A stretch of DNA of 34,012 nucleotides from JBJXFY01 sp046155815 (GTDB lineage: Bacteria > Verrucomicrobiota > Verrucomicrobiia > Limisphaerales > CAIMTB01): contig JBJXFY010000150.1 of the NCBI GenBank assembly GCA_046155815.1, forward strand, positions 1-34,012, given 5' to 3'. The position numbers were made by a program, and so were the translations under genes. This document shows, in pieces, positions 1-8,854 of this stretch (positions are counted from its first letter, which is position 1; each line of letters opens with the position of its first letter). Under the pieces are notes generated by a model that saw only the letters and a program-made list of their open reading frames with translations, did not search any database and was not told the DNA's origin.

Positions 1-2
1 TC

Positions 3-2546
3 CGCCTCCCGTGGCCCGGCGCGGTCGCGCCCAGCGGTTTTGTCCGCCTGCGGGCCGACGAGTCGCCGGACCCCGGCCATCTCGGCTTCCGGCTGCCCGC
101 GACCGGCGGCGCGATCAACCTGTACGACGCCACCGGCGCGGAACAGAGCCGGGCCACTTACACGGCGCAGACCGAGGGCGTGACTTCCGGCCGCGTGCCG
201 GACGCCACGGGCCTGCCCATCCGCCTGCCTGGCACCCCAAGCCCGGGCGCGAGCAACTTTCTCGCCTTCGTGGACGGCCCGCGGCTGAATGAGTTCCTCG
301 CCCGTAACCAGGGCGTGATCACCAACTCACTCGGACGCGTCGCCGACTTCATCGAACTCCACAACCCGGCCGCGACCAACGTGCCGCTCACCGGCTTCAG
401 CCTGAGCGTGGGCGACGCCGAGCCGGGCGAGTGGGCCTTCCCCGCCGGCGCGGTGCTGCCCGCCGGCGGCCATCTTGTCGTGTGGGCCGATCCGGACGTG
501 CCGGCCACGACCAACGCCGCACCCGTGCTGCAGCTTGGCCGCGGCCTGCCCGCCGAGGGCACGACGCTGTGGCTCTTCAATGACCGCGGGCAGGCGCTCG
601 ACCGCGTCGCCTTCGGCGCGCAGCTCGCGAACCTTTCCGCCGGCCGTGATGCGGGCGGCCCGTGGACGCTCCTCGTCCGGCCGACCCCCGGTGCCGCGAA
701 CGACACCGCGCGGCCGCTGGGCGATCCTTCGCTCGTGCGCCTGAACGAGTGGATGGCCGGTGGCGACGACTTCGTGGAGGTCTTCAATCCGTCAGAACTG
801 CCCGTGAACCTCGGCGGTCACCTGCTGACGGACGACCCGTCGCTCGCCGGCCGTACGAACCGCGTCCTCGCGCCGCTGACCTTCGTGGCGCCGCAGCGCA
901 CGCGGCATTGGCACGCCAGCGGCGAGCCGGAGCGCGGCCCTGACCACCTCGGCTTCCGGCTCGACGCGCGCGGCGAGACGCTGCGGCTGCTCTCACCCTT
1001 CGCCGCGATCATTGATTCCGTGGACTTCCCGCCGCAGTCCCCCGGCCTCTCCGAAGGCCGCTGGCCCGACGGTTTGACGAACCTCGTGCGCTTCATCGGC
1101 TCCGCCTCGCCCGGCGGGCTGAACTGGCTGCCCTTCGACGGGCTGGTGATCAACGAGGTGCTCACGCACACCGACGCCCCGCTCGAGGACGCCGTCGAGA
1201 TCGCCAACTTCTCCGGCACGGCCGCCGACCTCTCGGGCTGGTGGCTGAGCGACGACGCGGATCAGTTGAAAAAATCCCGCCTGCCGGACGCGCCGCCGCT
1301 CGCGCTGGGGGCCTTCACGGTGCTGTACCAGCGGGCCTTTGGTGCCTTGGCGCAGGGCACGAACGCCTTCGCCCTCAACTCCGCGCACGGCGGCGAGGTC
1401 TGGCTCAGCGAGGCCGGTGCGGAGGGCGTGCTCACGGGCCGGCGGGCGCACCTCGCCTTCCCCGCGCTGGCCAACGGCGAGTCGCACGGCCGCGTGCCGA
1501 CCAGCGTGGGCGAGGATCTCGCGCCGCTCGCCGCGCGCACGCTCGGCCAGGCGAACGCCGCGCCGCGCGTCGGCCCGATCGTCATCACGGAGGTCCACTA
1601 CCATCCGATGACGCCGCTGGCGGGCGTGCCCAAGGAGAATCCGGCGGACGAGTTCCTCGAGCTGCACAATCCCGGCCCGGCGGCGGTCAGCCTCTTCCAT
1701 CCCTTCGCCACGACCAACACCTGGCGCGTGCGCGGCGGGGTGGACTTCGAGTTCCCGCCGGGCACGGCGCTGCCGGCCGGTGGCCACGCGCTGCTGGTCA
1801 GCTTCCCGCCGACGAACACGGCCTTCGCCGCCATCTTCCGCGCCAACTTCAACGTGCCAGCCAACGTGCCGCTCTACGGCCCCTTACGCGGCCGGCTCGC
1901 GAACGAAGGCGAGGCGATCCGCCTCGAACGGCCGGACAATCCGCAGGGGCCCGGCAGCCCCGACGCCGGCTTCGTGCCGTGGCTCGGCGTGGACCGCGTG
2001 GCCTACGCGTCCGCCGTGCCGTGGCCCGTCGCGGCGGACGGCACCGGCCAGTCGCTGCAGCGACGCCGGCCCTCGTTGTACGGCAATGACCCGCTGAACT
2101 GGCGCGCCGCCGCACCCACTGCCGGCCGCCCGGCCACCGCGCCCGCGGACGACACCGACGACGACGGGATGCCGGACGACTGGGAGAACGCGAACCAGTT
2201 CGACCGCCTGAACCCCGCGGACGCCGCCGGCGACGCGGACGGCGACGGCGTCTCCAACGCGCTCGAGTACCTGAGCGGCACCCTGCCCCGCGACGCGGCG
2301 AGCTTCCTGCGTGTGGACATCGCGCGGGACGGCACGGGCACACGCCTGTTCTTCCGCGCCGTGGCGGGCCGCAGCTACACGCTGCTCTACCGCGACCTCG
2401 CCCCGGGCGGGCGCTGGCGGCGGCTTTACGACGTGCCGGCCGCCGGCGTGAACCGCGACCTCGGCGTGCCTGATCCGACGGCCGGCAGCCTCACCGAACG
2501 CTACTACCGCCTCGTCACGCCCGCGCGGGCGGCGGGGGTGGAGTGA
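3..2546 (+). CDS. Lamin-tail-domain surface protein, 5' truncated by window edge
   Basis: The reading frame is open from the first complete codon, so the gene starts upstream of the window; about 847 residues are visible. It holds a partial lamin-tail domain (LTD, an Ig-like beta fold) followed by about four more, at roughly 285-700, 735-1125, 1140-1560 and 1570-2140. Each opens with a motif such as LNEFLAR, LNEWMAG, VINEVLTH or VITEVHYHP, followed by an acidic phrase such as DFIELHNP or EFLELHNP. Next come an Asp-rich TSP3-like calcium-binding stretch (DTDDDGMPDDWE, DADGDGVSNALEYL; 2145-2290) and a C-terminal beta domain with SYTLLYRD and YYRLV. No sortase or PEP-CTERM signal is visible. By family it should be exported and adhesive or structural, but the ligand is unknown. 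Bacterial LTD proteins often also carry CotH kinase or nuclease domains; none is seen in this part. Confidence 0.8.
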   Translation, partial: RLPWPGAVAPSGFVRLRADESPDPGHLGFRLPATGGAINLYDATGAEQSRATYTAQTEGVTSGRVPDATGLPIRLPGTPSPGASNFLAFVDGPRLNEFLARNQGVITNSLGRVADFIELHNPAATNVPLTGFSLSVGDAEPGEWAFPAGAVLPAGGHLVVWADPDVPATTNAAPVLQLGRGLPAEGTTLWLFNDRGQALDRVAFGAQLANLSAGRDAGGPWTLLVRPTPGAANDTARPLGDPSLVRLNEWMAGGDDFVEVFNPSELPVNLGGHLLTDDPSLAGRTNRVLAPLTFVAPQRTRHWHASGEPERGPDHLGFRLDARGETLRLLSPFAAIIDSVDFPPQSPGLSEGRWPDGLTNLVRFIGSASPGGLNWLPFDGLVINEVLTHTDAPLEDAVEIANFSGTAADLSGWWLSDDADQLKKSRLPDAPPLALGAFTVLYQRAFGALAQGTNAFALNSAHGGEVWLSEAGAEGVLTGRRAHLAFPALANGESHGRVPTSVGEDLAPLAARTLGQANAAPRVGPIVITEVHYHPMTPLAGVPKENPADEFLELHNPGPAAVSLFHPFATTNTWRVRGGVDFEFPPGTALPAGGHALLVSFPPTNTAFAAIFRANFNVPANVPLYGPLRGRLANEGEAIRLERPDNPQGPGSPDAGFVPWLGVDRVAYASAVPWPVAADGTGQSLQRRRPSLYGNDPLNWRAAAPTAGRPATAPADDTDDDGMPDDWENANQFDRLNPADAAGDADGDGVSNALEYLSGTLPRDAASFLRVDIARDGTGTRLFFRAVAGRSYTLLYRDLAPGGRWRRLYDVPAAGVNRDLGVPDPTAGSLTERYYRLVTPARAAGVE

Positions 2547-2767
2547 TGGCAGGTGGGATGAATGACCGGTGAATCCACATCGTCCCGGCACGCTTTCTTC
2601 CTCGCCCCCGGTTGCACTCTCCGATGGAGAGGAGGTAGGGCCGCCGGCCGTTCTACCGGTCTTCAGCGGCGGTTGGTATGGCGCGGCCCGACGATTCTTC
2701 TGGTATCCCCGGCCCGTGCATGGCGTTCTCCCGATGCCCGCCGCCTCTCGGTCGAAGGGTCGTTTCC
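2547..2767 (+). other. Intergenic spacer with two short inverted repeats
   Basis: This 221-base spacer separates two surface-protein genes. It contains a 6-bp stem with a 3-base loop (2617-2622 with 2626-2631) and, just after it, a nested stem in which GGTAG (2634-2638) pairs with CTACC (2653-2657) around an inner GGCC-GCC-GGCC. Neither is followed by a T-tract, so I do not call a terminator. No convincing -35/-10 pair was found. The region is GC-rich, so weak stems are expected by chance. Confidence 0.3.
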
Positions 2768-5700
2768 ATGCTGTTGTGCCTCCACCGGAACGGACGCCTC
2801 TCCGCCGCGCTCTGCGGCTTCCTGCTTTGCCTCGTGGCGCGGCTGCCGGCGGCGGAGGTCCGCATCCTCGATTCCGGACTCACCGGCGACAGACGCTTCC
2901 TCGTGCAGCCGTCGGCGGTGGCGGGCCACTATTTCATCCTGCTCGACGGCCCGGACCCGGCGGCGGTGAACCGCGCGGTGGACGTCGCCCCGGCCGCCGC
3001 GTCGCCGCGCGTGCTGGGTGCGCCCGCCAACCCCGCCGGCACCGCCTTCTTCCGCGTGCATGCCGTGCCGGTGGACGCGCCCGTGGACAGCGACGGCGAC
3101 GGGATGGACGACCTCTTCGAGCTGGAGCGCGCGCCGCTGCTCAACCCTCTCGACGCCGCCGACGGCCCGGTGGACTCCGACGGCGACGGCGCCACAAACT
3201 TTGAGGAGTACCTTCGCGGCACCGAGCCGGGCGTGCCAGATGGCAGCCCGGCAAGGCTCACGCTTTCCCCCTCCAATGGCGAGGCCGACGTGGCGGTGAC
3301 GCGAGAGACGGTCGTCTATTTCTCCGTGCCGCTGGCGACGAACGCCGTGCTCAACACGACGATGCTCCGCGCCGAGTTTGGCGGCCGGCGGATGCTGTCG
3401 CGCGTCGAGCTTTCCTCCGACCGCCGCAAGGCCTCGATCTTTTACCTCGAAACCCTCCCCGGCAGCGCGCGGGTGAACGTCATCGTTGAGGGCGACCAGC
3501 TCCGCAATGCCGCGGGCGTGGCGGTGGACGCGGACGGCGACGGCGTGGCTGGCGGGCAGGGACGGTTCTTCTTCGACACGGTCAACCTCACGCCCGCGCC
3601 CAACACCGTCGTCGTGGGCCAGGTGTTCGCCTCGGAACTCGTTCCCGGTCCCGGCGGCGGCAGCACGAACCGTCCGCTGCCCGGCGTGACGATCACCGTG
3701 GACGGCCGCGAGCAGGAGCTGCGCGCGACGACCGATGCGGAGGGTCGCTTTACGCTCTCGCCCGCGCCGGCCGGGACGTTCTTCGTGCATGTGGACGGGC
3801 GGACCTCGCCGCTGAGCCAGTGGCGGACCGGTGCCTACTATCCGTCTGTGGGCAAGGCGTGGGAGGCGGCCGCCGGGCAGACGAACCTTGCCGGCGGCAC
3901 CGGGACGATCTACCTGCCGCTGATTTCGGCGCAGGCACTGCAAAGCGTCAGCGCGACGGAGCCCACTCCAATCACTTTTGCGCCGGACGTGCTGGCGCAG
4001 CATCCCGAACTGGCCGGCGTGGAGATCACCATCCCGCCGAACGCGCTCTTCAACGACGCCGGCACGCGCGGCGGCCGGGTCGGCATCGCCCCCGTCGCGC
4101 CGGACCGCCTGCCGGAGCCGCTGCCGCCCGGCCTCGACCTCGGCCTCGTCATCACCGTGCAGACGGACGGCCCGCAGAACTTCGACCGCCCCGTGCCGGT
4201 GCGCTTCCCGAACACGCCGGATCCCGCCACCGGCCAGCCGCTCCCCCCGGGCGCGAAGAGCGCGCTCTGGAGCTTCAACCACGACACCGGCCGCTGGGAG
4301 ATCGTCGGCCCGATGACCGTGACGGCGGATGGGCGGTTTGTGGAAACCGACCCCGGCGTGGGCCTGCTCCAGCCCGGCTGGCACGGGCAGCGGCAGGGCA
4401 CCTCCGGCAGCGCGCCGCCCGGCCCGCCCCCGCCGGACTTCTGTGACAAGGTCGCCGAGTACGCGCTCGGCAGCACGCTCGGCTGCGCGGGCGGCAAGGC
4501 GCTGGCCGGCGCGCTCAAGGGCGCGGGCGGCATGGTCATTGACGCCGTGGGCAGCACGCTGCCGGGCGAAGGCGTGGTCGCCATCATCGCCGGCAGCGCC
4601 GGCACGTACATCGTGCGCGAAGGCACCTTTGGCGACCCCGGCGGCTCGATCACCGACGCGATCCAGTTCGAGAAAATCTGCTGCGCGTGCCTCGCCAAGT
4701 TCGGGGTGGTGGACTCGCTGGGCTGCGGCAGCGTGCTCCCCCAGTCGGTGCGCAGCGCGCTGCGGGCGCGCCGGCAGCTTGCCTCCGCGGGCCTCCACCA
4801 GGGCGCCGTTGTCAGTCAGGCACCGCTGGAACTCCTGCGCTTCAACGCCATCGCCGCGCTCGAGGCGGCCACGGCCCGCTTCGTCACCAATGCCCTGCGC
4901 CACCTCGATCTGGTGACTCTTGGCCGGGCGCTTGCGGGCGGCGCGACGAATGACGCGCAGGTGTCCCCCGCCGTGCTCGGCGAGCTGCAGGCCATCCAGG
5001 CGCAGCTCCTCGCACTGCCCGGCGGCGCGCGGCCGGCACCGTTTTACCTCGGCCTCCTCGGGGCCATCCAGGACGCGGAGACGAAGGTCATGGAGCTGTT
5101 CAACATCACCGGGGCCGGGCCGGCGCTGTACCGTCTCGACAACCTCAATACCGGCACCACCCAGCGCGGCAAGACCGACGCCCGCGGCGGCCTTGGCGAC
5201 CTCATCCTCGCCCCAAACAACAACTACCGCCTCACCCGCCTCGACCTCGCCACGCTCATCGTCGCTGTCAGCGAATTCGCCAGCGCGGACACCGGCCGCC
5301 GCACCGTAATCCCGCGCGGCTTCTGGCTGCGCGACGACGCCGCGCCTCCCGACGCCGACAACGACGGACTGGACGACGTGGCCGAAGGCGTCGTCGGCAC
5401 GAACCCCGCAAAGGCCGACACGGACAACGACGGCCTGAGCGACGCCTTCGAGGTGCAGAACGCCTCCGACCCGCTCGGCGGCCTCTTCGTCGCCACCGGC
5501 GTCATCGGCGGCGCGGACACGCCGGGCACGGCGGTGGACATCTGTGTGCAGGGCAACACGGCCATGGTCGCGGACGGCGCGGCGGGCGTGACCCTGTTCG
5601 ACATCCGCCGGCCGCAGCAGCCGGTCGCGCTCGCGCAGGTGGATACGCCGGGCTACGCGCGAGCCGTGGCGTGCGCCGGGGACTTCGTCTTCGTCGCGGA

Positions 5701-7672
5701 CGGCGCCGCCGGGCTCGCCATCCTGGACGTCGGCAGCCCCGCCGCGGCGCGCGTCACGCGCAGCATCGGCTTCGGCGCGGAGGCGCTGGCCGTGACGGCG
5801 GTGAACGGCCTCGCCGTCGTCGGCCTCGCGGACGGCCGGATCATCGTCGTGGACCCCGGCACCGGCCGCGTGAACGCCGTGGCCAATGCCGGCGCGCGCG
5901 TCTCCGACCTCGTCGTCGCCGACGGCGTGCTGTGGGCCGCGACGCAGAACGCGCTCGCGTCCTTCGCGCTCCTGCCGGGCGCGGACCGCCTCGTGCCACA
6001 GGGCTCGGCGCCGCTGCAGTTCTTCCCGGAAGGCATCACCGGCCGCCGCCGCCTTTTCGTGGCCGACGGCCGCGCCTTCGTCACCAGCTACCCCGGTTAC
6101 GAAGTGTTCGACGTGGCCAATCCCCTCGCGCCGGTGCGGCGCGGCGACGCCGTGGACCGGGGTCCAAACTCCTTCAAGCAGATCGTCCCGAACGGCGGCG
6201 GCCTCGGCGTCGCCGCCGTGGGCGTGAACCCCCGCGACGACGGCACGCAGGACGTCTCGCTCTACGACGTGCGGCAGGACGCGGCCACGACGAACTTCCT
6301 CGCCACGCTGCCCACGCCGGGCATCGCCCACGCGCTGGCGCTGCACCGCGGCCTGGCCTTCGTGGCCGACGGCGCGGCCGGCCTGCAGGTGGTGAACTAC
6401 CTCGCCGCCGACACCGCCGGGCAACCACCGACGGTTTCCATCGTGTCGCCCCCCGGCGGCGCGGGAGTTGAGGAAGGCTCGACCCTCGTGTTCCGCGTGC
6501 AGGCCGCCGACGACGTCCAGGTCCGCAACGTCGAGCTGTACGTGGATGGCGCGGTGCTGGCGGATGACGGCGCCTATCCCTTCCAGACCTCGCTGGTGGT
6601 GCCAACCCTCGCGTCCGGCCGCAGCAACCTCGTGCTGCGCGCCCGTGCCTTCGACACCGGCGGCAACGCCACCTGGACCCCCGTGATCACCGTCGTCATC
6701 GGGCCGGATGTCACGCCACCGGTGGTGACCTACGTGACCCCGGCGGATGGCGGCATCGTGGGGGAGTTGGGCGGCGTGCGCGCCACCTTCGACGAACCGC
6801 TGGCTCCCGGCTCCGTCAGCAACGCGCTGCGCGTCTGGCGGCTGGGCACCAACGAAACGCTGCTGCCGGGCGAACTCCCCTCCGGACCGCCGGTGCCGGG
6901 CCTGCTGCGCGCCGAGGGCCGCTTCCTCTTGCTCAGCTTCACGAACGTCCTGCCGGCGGGCGACTACCTCGCCCAGATCGAGAGCGCCGTCACCGACCTC
7001 GCCGGCAACCGCCTGGCCGCGCCCTTCCGCTGGCGCTTCCTCGCGCAGGACTTCATTGACCAGGACGGCGACGGCGTGGAGGACACGCTGGAGGCATCGC
7101 TGGGACTCAGCCCCGGCAGCGCTGACACCGACGGCGATGGTATCCTCGATGGCGACGAGGACCGCGACGGCGACGGCGTGCCCAACGCCTGGGAACGCCT
7201 CCTGGGCGCCGATCCCGCCAACCCGCGCAGCCTGGATCCCACCCGCCTCGACGGCGAAGTGGACACCGATCTCGACGGCCTCTCCGACTGGCGCGAAGTG
7301 CGTCTGGGCACCAACCGCGGCGTGCCTGACACCGACGGTGACGGCTGGCCGGATGGCGCGGAAGTGGAACTCCTTACGAAGCCGGGTGACCCGCAGTCCG
7401 TGCCGCGGCTGTTCGACACACGGAACCGCGCCGAGCTGTTCATTTTTGGCCCATCGGATCCGGTGTTCGGCGGCGGGCGTGTGCCGGTGACACCGGCCGT
7501 TGCGCCGATTCTTTTCCTGCCCGGTACCGCCGGCAACGGCGGCTTCGGTGGCCTGCCGGTCACGCCGTCGGTTGCGCCGACGCTGCTGCTGCCAGGCCGT
7601 TCGGCGGACGGTGCGTTCGGCGGCCTGCCGTTCTCGCTGCCGCCTGTGACCCTCCGCATCGCCCAGCCATGA
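2768..7672 (+). CDS. Secreted mosaic protein with TSP3 repeats, Ig-like domains and LVIVD-type propeller
   Basis: A 1634-residue protein. I chose the ATG at 2768 because it gives a clean signal peptide (MLLCLHRNG, hydrophobic core, LPAAEV); ATGs at 2720 and 2678 would add a poor N-terminus. Approximate order by residue: TSP3-like Asp repeats 105-155; bacterial Ig-like 165-275; carboxypeptidase-regulatory-like beta sandwich 278-355; ZU5-like beta segment 398-528; a cysteine-containing segment 556-664 (FCDKV, EKICCACL); TSP3 861-905; an LVIVD-type beta-propeller 911-1215 with recurring FVADGAAGL; Ig-like 1220-1313; SbsA-type Ig-like 1315-1426; dense TSP3 repeats 1428-1545; and a repetitive tail. 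It is probably calcium-stabilised, extracellular and adhesive or structural. No catalytic motif is recognised and no anchoring signal is seen. The domain borders are estimates by eye. Confidence 0.8.
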   Translation: MLLCLHRNGRLSAALCGFLLCLVARLPAAEVRILDSGLTGDRRFLVQPSAVAGHYFILLDGPDPAAVNRAVDVAPAAASPRVLGAPANPAGTAFFRVHAVPVDAPVDSDGDGMDDLFELERAPLLNPLDAADGPVDSDGDGATNFEEYLRGTEPGVPDGSPARLTLSPSNGEADVAVTRETVVYFSVPLATNAVLNTTMLRAEFGGRRMLSRVELSSDRRKASIFYLETLPGSARVNVIVEGDQLRNAAGVAVDADGDGVAGGQGRFFFDTVNLTPAPNTVVVGQVFASELVPGPGGGSTNRPLPGVTITVDGREQELRATTDAEGRFTLSPAPAGTFFVHVDGRTSPLSQWRTGAYYPSVGKAWEAAAGQTNLAGGTGTIYLPLISAQALQSVSATEPTPITFAPDVLAQHPELAGVEITIPPNALFNDAGTRGGRVGIAPVAPDRLPEPLPPGLDLGLVITVQTDGPQNFDRPVPVRFPNTPDPATGQPLPPGAKSALWSFNHDTGRWEIVGPMTVTADGRFVETDPGVGLLQPGWHGQRQGTSGSAPPGPPPPDFCDKVAEYALGSTLGCAGGKALAGALKGAGGMVIDAVGSTLPGEGVVAIIAGSAGTYIVREGTFGDPGGSITDAIQFEKICCACLAKFGVVDSLGCGSVLPQSVRSALRARRQLASAGLHQGAVVSQAPLELLRFNAIAALEAATARFVTNALRHLDLVTLGRALAGGATNDAQVSPAVLGELQAIQAQLLALPGGARPAPFYLGLLGAIQDAETKVMELFNITGAGPALYRLDNLNTGTTQRGKTDARGGLGDLILAPNNNYRLTRLDLATLIVAVSEFASADTGRRTVIPRGFWLRDDAAPPDADNDGLDDVAEGVVGTNPAKADTDNDGLSDAFEVQNASDPLGGLFVATGVIGGADTPGTAVDICVQGNTAMVADGAAGVTLFDIRRPQQPVALAQVDTPGYARAVACAGDFVFVADGAAGLAILDVGSPAAARVTRSIGFGAEALAVTAVNGLAVVGLADGRIIVVDPGTGRVNAVANAGARVSDLVVADGVLWAATQNALASFALLPGADRLVPQGSAPLQFFPEGITGRRRLFVADGRAFVTSYPGYEVFDVANPLAPVRRGDAVDRGPNSFKQIVPNGGGLGVAAVGVNPRDDGTQDVSLYDVRQDAATTNFLATLPTPGIAHALALHRGLAFVADGAAGLQVVNYLAADTAGQPPTVSIVSPPGGAGVEEGSTLVFRVQAADDVQVRNVELYVDGAVLADDGAYPFQTSLVVPTLASGRSNLVLRARAFDTGGNATWTPVITVVIGPDVTPPVVTYVTPADGGIVGELGGVRATFDEPLAPGSVSNALRVWRLGTNETLLPGELPSGPPVPGLLRAEGRFLLLSFTNVLPAGDYLAQIESAVTDLAGNRLAAPFRWRFLAQDFIDQDGDGVEDTLEASLGLSPGSADTDGDGILDGDEDRDGDGVPNAWERLLGADPANPRSLDPTRLDGEVDTDLDGLSDWREVRLGTNRGVPDTDGDGWPDGAEVELLTKPGDPQSVPRLFDTRNRAELFIFGPSDPVFGGGRVPVTPAVAPILFLPGTAGNGGFGGLPVTPSVAPTLLLPGRSADGAFGGLPFSLPPVTLRIAQP
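7465..7672 (+). repeat. Three-copy C-terminal motif repeat in the mosaic protein
   Basis: The end of the preceding protein contains a degenerate repeat of about 24-26 residues. Copy 1 reads FGGGRVPVTPAVAPILFLPG, copy 2 reads FGGLPVTPSVAPTLLLPG, and the third is a partial FGGLPFSLPPVTLRI. The DNA copies have diverged at third codon positions, so the repeat appears to be kept at protein level. Its role is unknown; a terminal sorting or surface-assembly tag is possible but unproven. Confidence 0.6.
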
Positions 7673-7707
7673 ATTTCCCCGTCCTCCATCCCTTTACGCC
7701 CATCGCC

Positions 7708-8850
7708 ATGAAGACCCTGCTGTCTCCCGGAATGCTCGTCGCACTGGCCCTGCTGGCCGCGCCGCGCCTGCCCGCCGCCACGTTCAGCACCGGCAGCGAC
7801 GGCTCGTACGGCGCGCTCACCATCACGAACAACACCGTGCTGCCCGTGACCAGCAACGGCGTGTTCCACTGCACCACCATCACCATTGGGGAGGGGGCCA
7901 CGCTCAGCTTCACGCCCAACGAGCTGAACACGCCCGTGTACCTGCTCGCCCAGGGCGACGTGAGCATTCTGGGCGCAATTGACGTGGGCGGGCAGAACCA
8001 CAACGTGGGCGCGCGCGGCGGCCCGGGCGGCTTCGCCGGCGGGGCATCGGCCAAACCGGGCCTGCCGGCGGGCGACGGCCACGGTCCGGGCGGCGGTGGC
8101 GGCGGGGCCTCGACTGACTCAGGAAGTCCCGATTACCCCGGCAATGGCTCGTTTGGCGGCGTGGATGCGCGCACCGGCTCGACCCTGCACGGCCGCATCT
8201 ACGGCAACTCCCTGCTGGTGCCGCTCATCGGTGGCTCCGGCGGCGGCGGCCGGCCCGACGGCTACGTCGGCGGCGGCGGCGGCGGGGCCATTCTCATCGC
8301 GTCGGACACCTCGATTTTCGTGACCGGGGCCATCCGGGCACGCGGCGGTGTGGGTGTATTCTTCGCTTCCGGCAGCGGGGGCGGCGTACGCCTCGTCGCG
8401 CCGGCTTTCAACATGACGGGCTTCGCCGTCATTGACACCCGCGGCGGCAACGAGGCGTGGACCGGGCGCATCCGCATTGACCGCCTCAGCGGCGGCACCT
8501 TGCACAACCTCTATGGCGTCAGCTCCATCGGCAGCTTCATGTCCGTCTTCCCGGCCGGCCTCGCCTCGCTCGTCTTCACCGAGGTCGCCGGCACCACGAT
8601 TCCCGAAGGCTCCACCGCCGCGGCCAGCCTGCTGCTGCCCGTCGGCGCCTCGACCAACCAGACCGTGAAGCTGCTCGGCCGGAACTTCGTCGGCACCGTG
8701 CCCATCGAGGTCGCCGTGACGCCGGAGAACGGCCCCACCACGTACTTCGAGGGCAACCTCGTCGCCGCGCCGGACCGGACGGGGACCGCGACCATCGGCA
8801 TCCAGGTGCCCGCCAACGTGCCCGTGAGCCTCTACGCCTGGCCAAAGTAG
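7708..8850 (+). CDS. Glycine-rich secreted protein of unknown function
   Basis: A 380-residue protein with a typical signal peptide (MKTLLSPGMLVALALLAAP, cleavage probably after LPAA). I chose ATG 7708 for this reason. An in-frame ATG at 7669 overlaps the stop of the upstream gene in an ATGA arrangement and would add 13 residues, so it is a credible alternative and suggests translational coupling. After an N-terminal beta-rich part (TITNNTVLPVTSNG, ITIGEGATLSF) comes a Gly-rich region, about residues 92-230, with runs such as GPGGGGGGAST and VGGGGGGAILIAS, then a beta-rich C-terminus. The pattern resembles secreted beta-helix or filler proteins found beside large surface proteins in environmental bacteria. 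No enzyme motif is seen. Convergent with the next gene, with only 4 bases between stop codons. Confidence 0.7.
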   Translation: MKTLLSPGMLVALALLAAPRLPAATFSTGSDGSYGALTITNNTVLPVTSNGVFHCTTITIGEGATLSFTPNELNTPVYLLAQGDVSILGAIDVGGQNHNVGARGGPGGFAGGASAKPGLPAGDGHGPGGGGGGASTDSGSPDYPGNGSFGGVDARTGSTLHGRIYGNSLLVPLIGGSGGGGRPDGYVGGGGGGAILIASDTSIFVTGAIRARGGVGVFFASGSGGGVRLVAPAFNMTGFAVIDTRGGNEAWTGRIRIDRLSGGTLHNLYGVSSIGSFMSVFPAGLASLVFTEVAGTTIPEGSTAAASLLLPVGASTNQTVKLLGRNFVGTVPIEVAVTPENGPTTYFEGNLVAAPDRTGTATIGIQVPANVPVSLYAWPK

Positions 8851-8854
8851 GCGT
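8834..8854. other. Inverted repeat across a convergent gene end
   Basis: ACGCCT (8834-8839) pairs with AGGCGT (8849-8854) over a 9-base loop. It lies across the stop codon of the + strand gene and directly abuts the stop of the - strand gene. No T-tract follows on either side, so terminator activity is uncertain. Confidence 0.3.

Noticed and set aside
2663..6424. Open frame of 1253 codons on the - strand, opposite the mosaic surface protein
   Set aside because: It is His/Arg/Val/Ala-rich without domains, and lies exactly antisense to a gene with signal peptide and clear domains. Long antisense frames are common in GC-rich codon usage.
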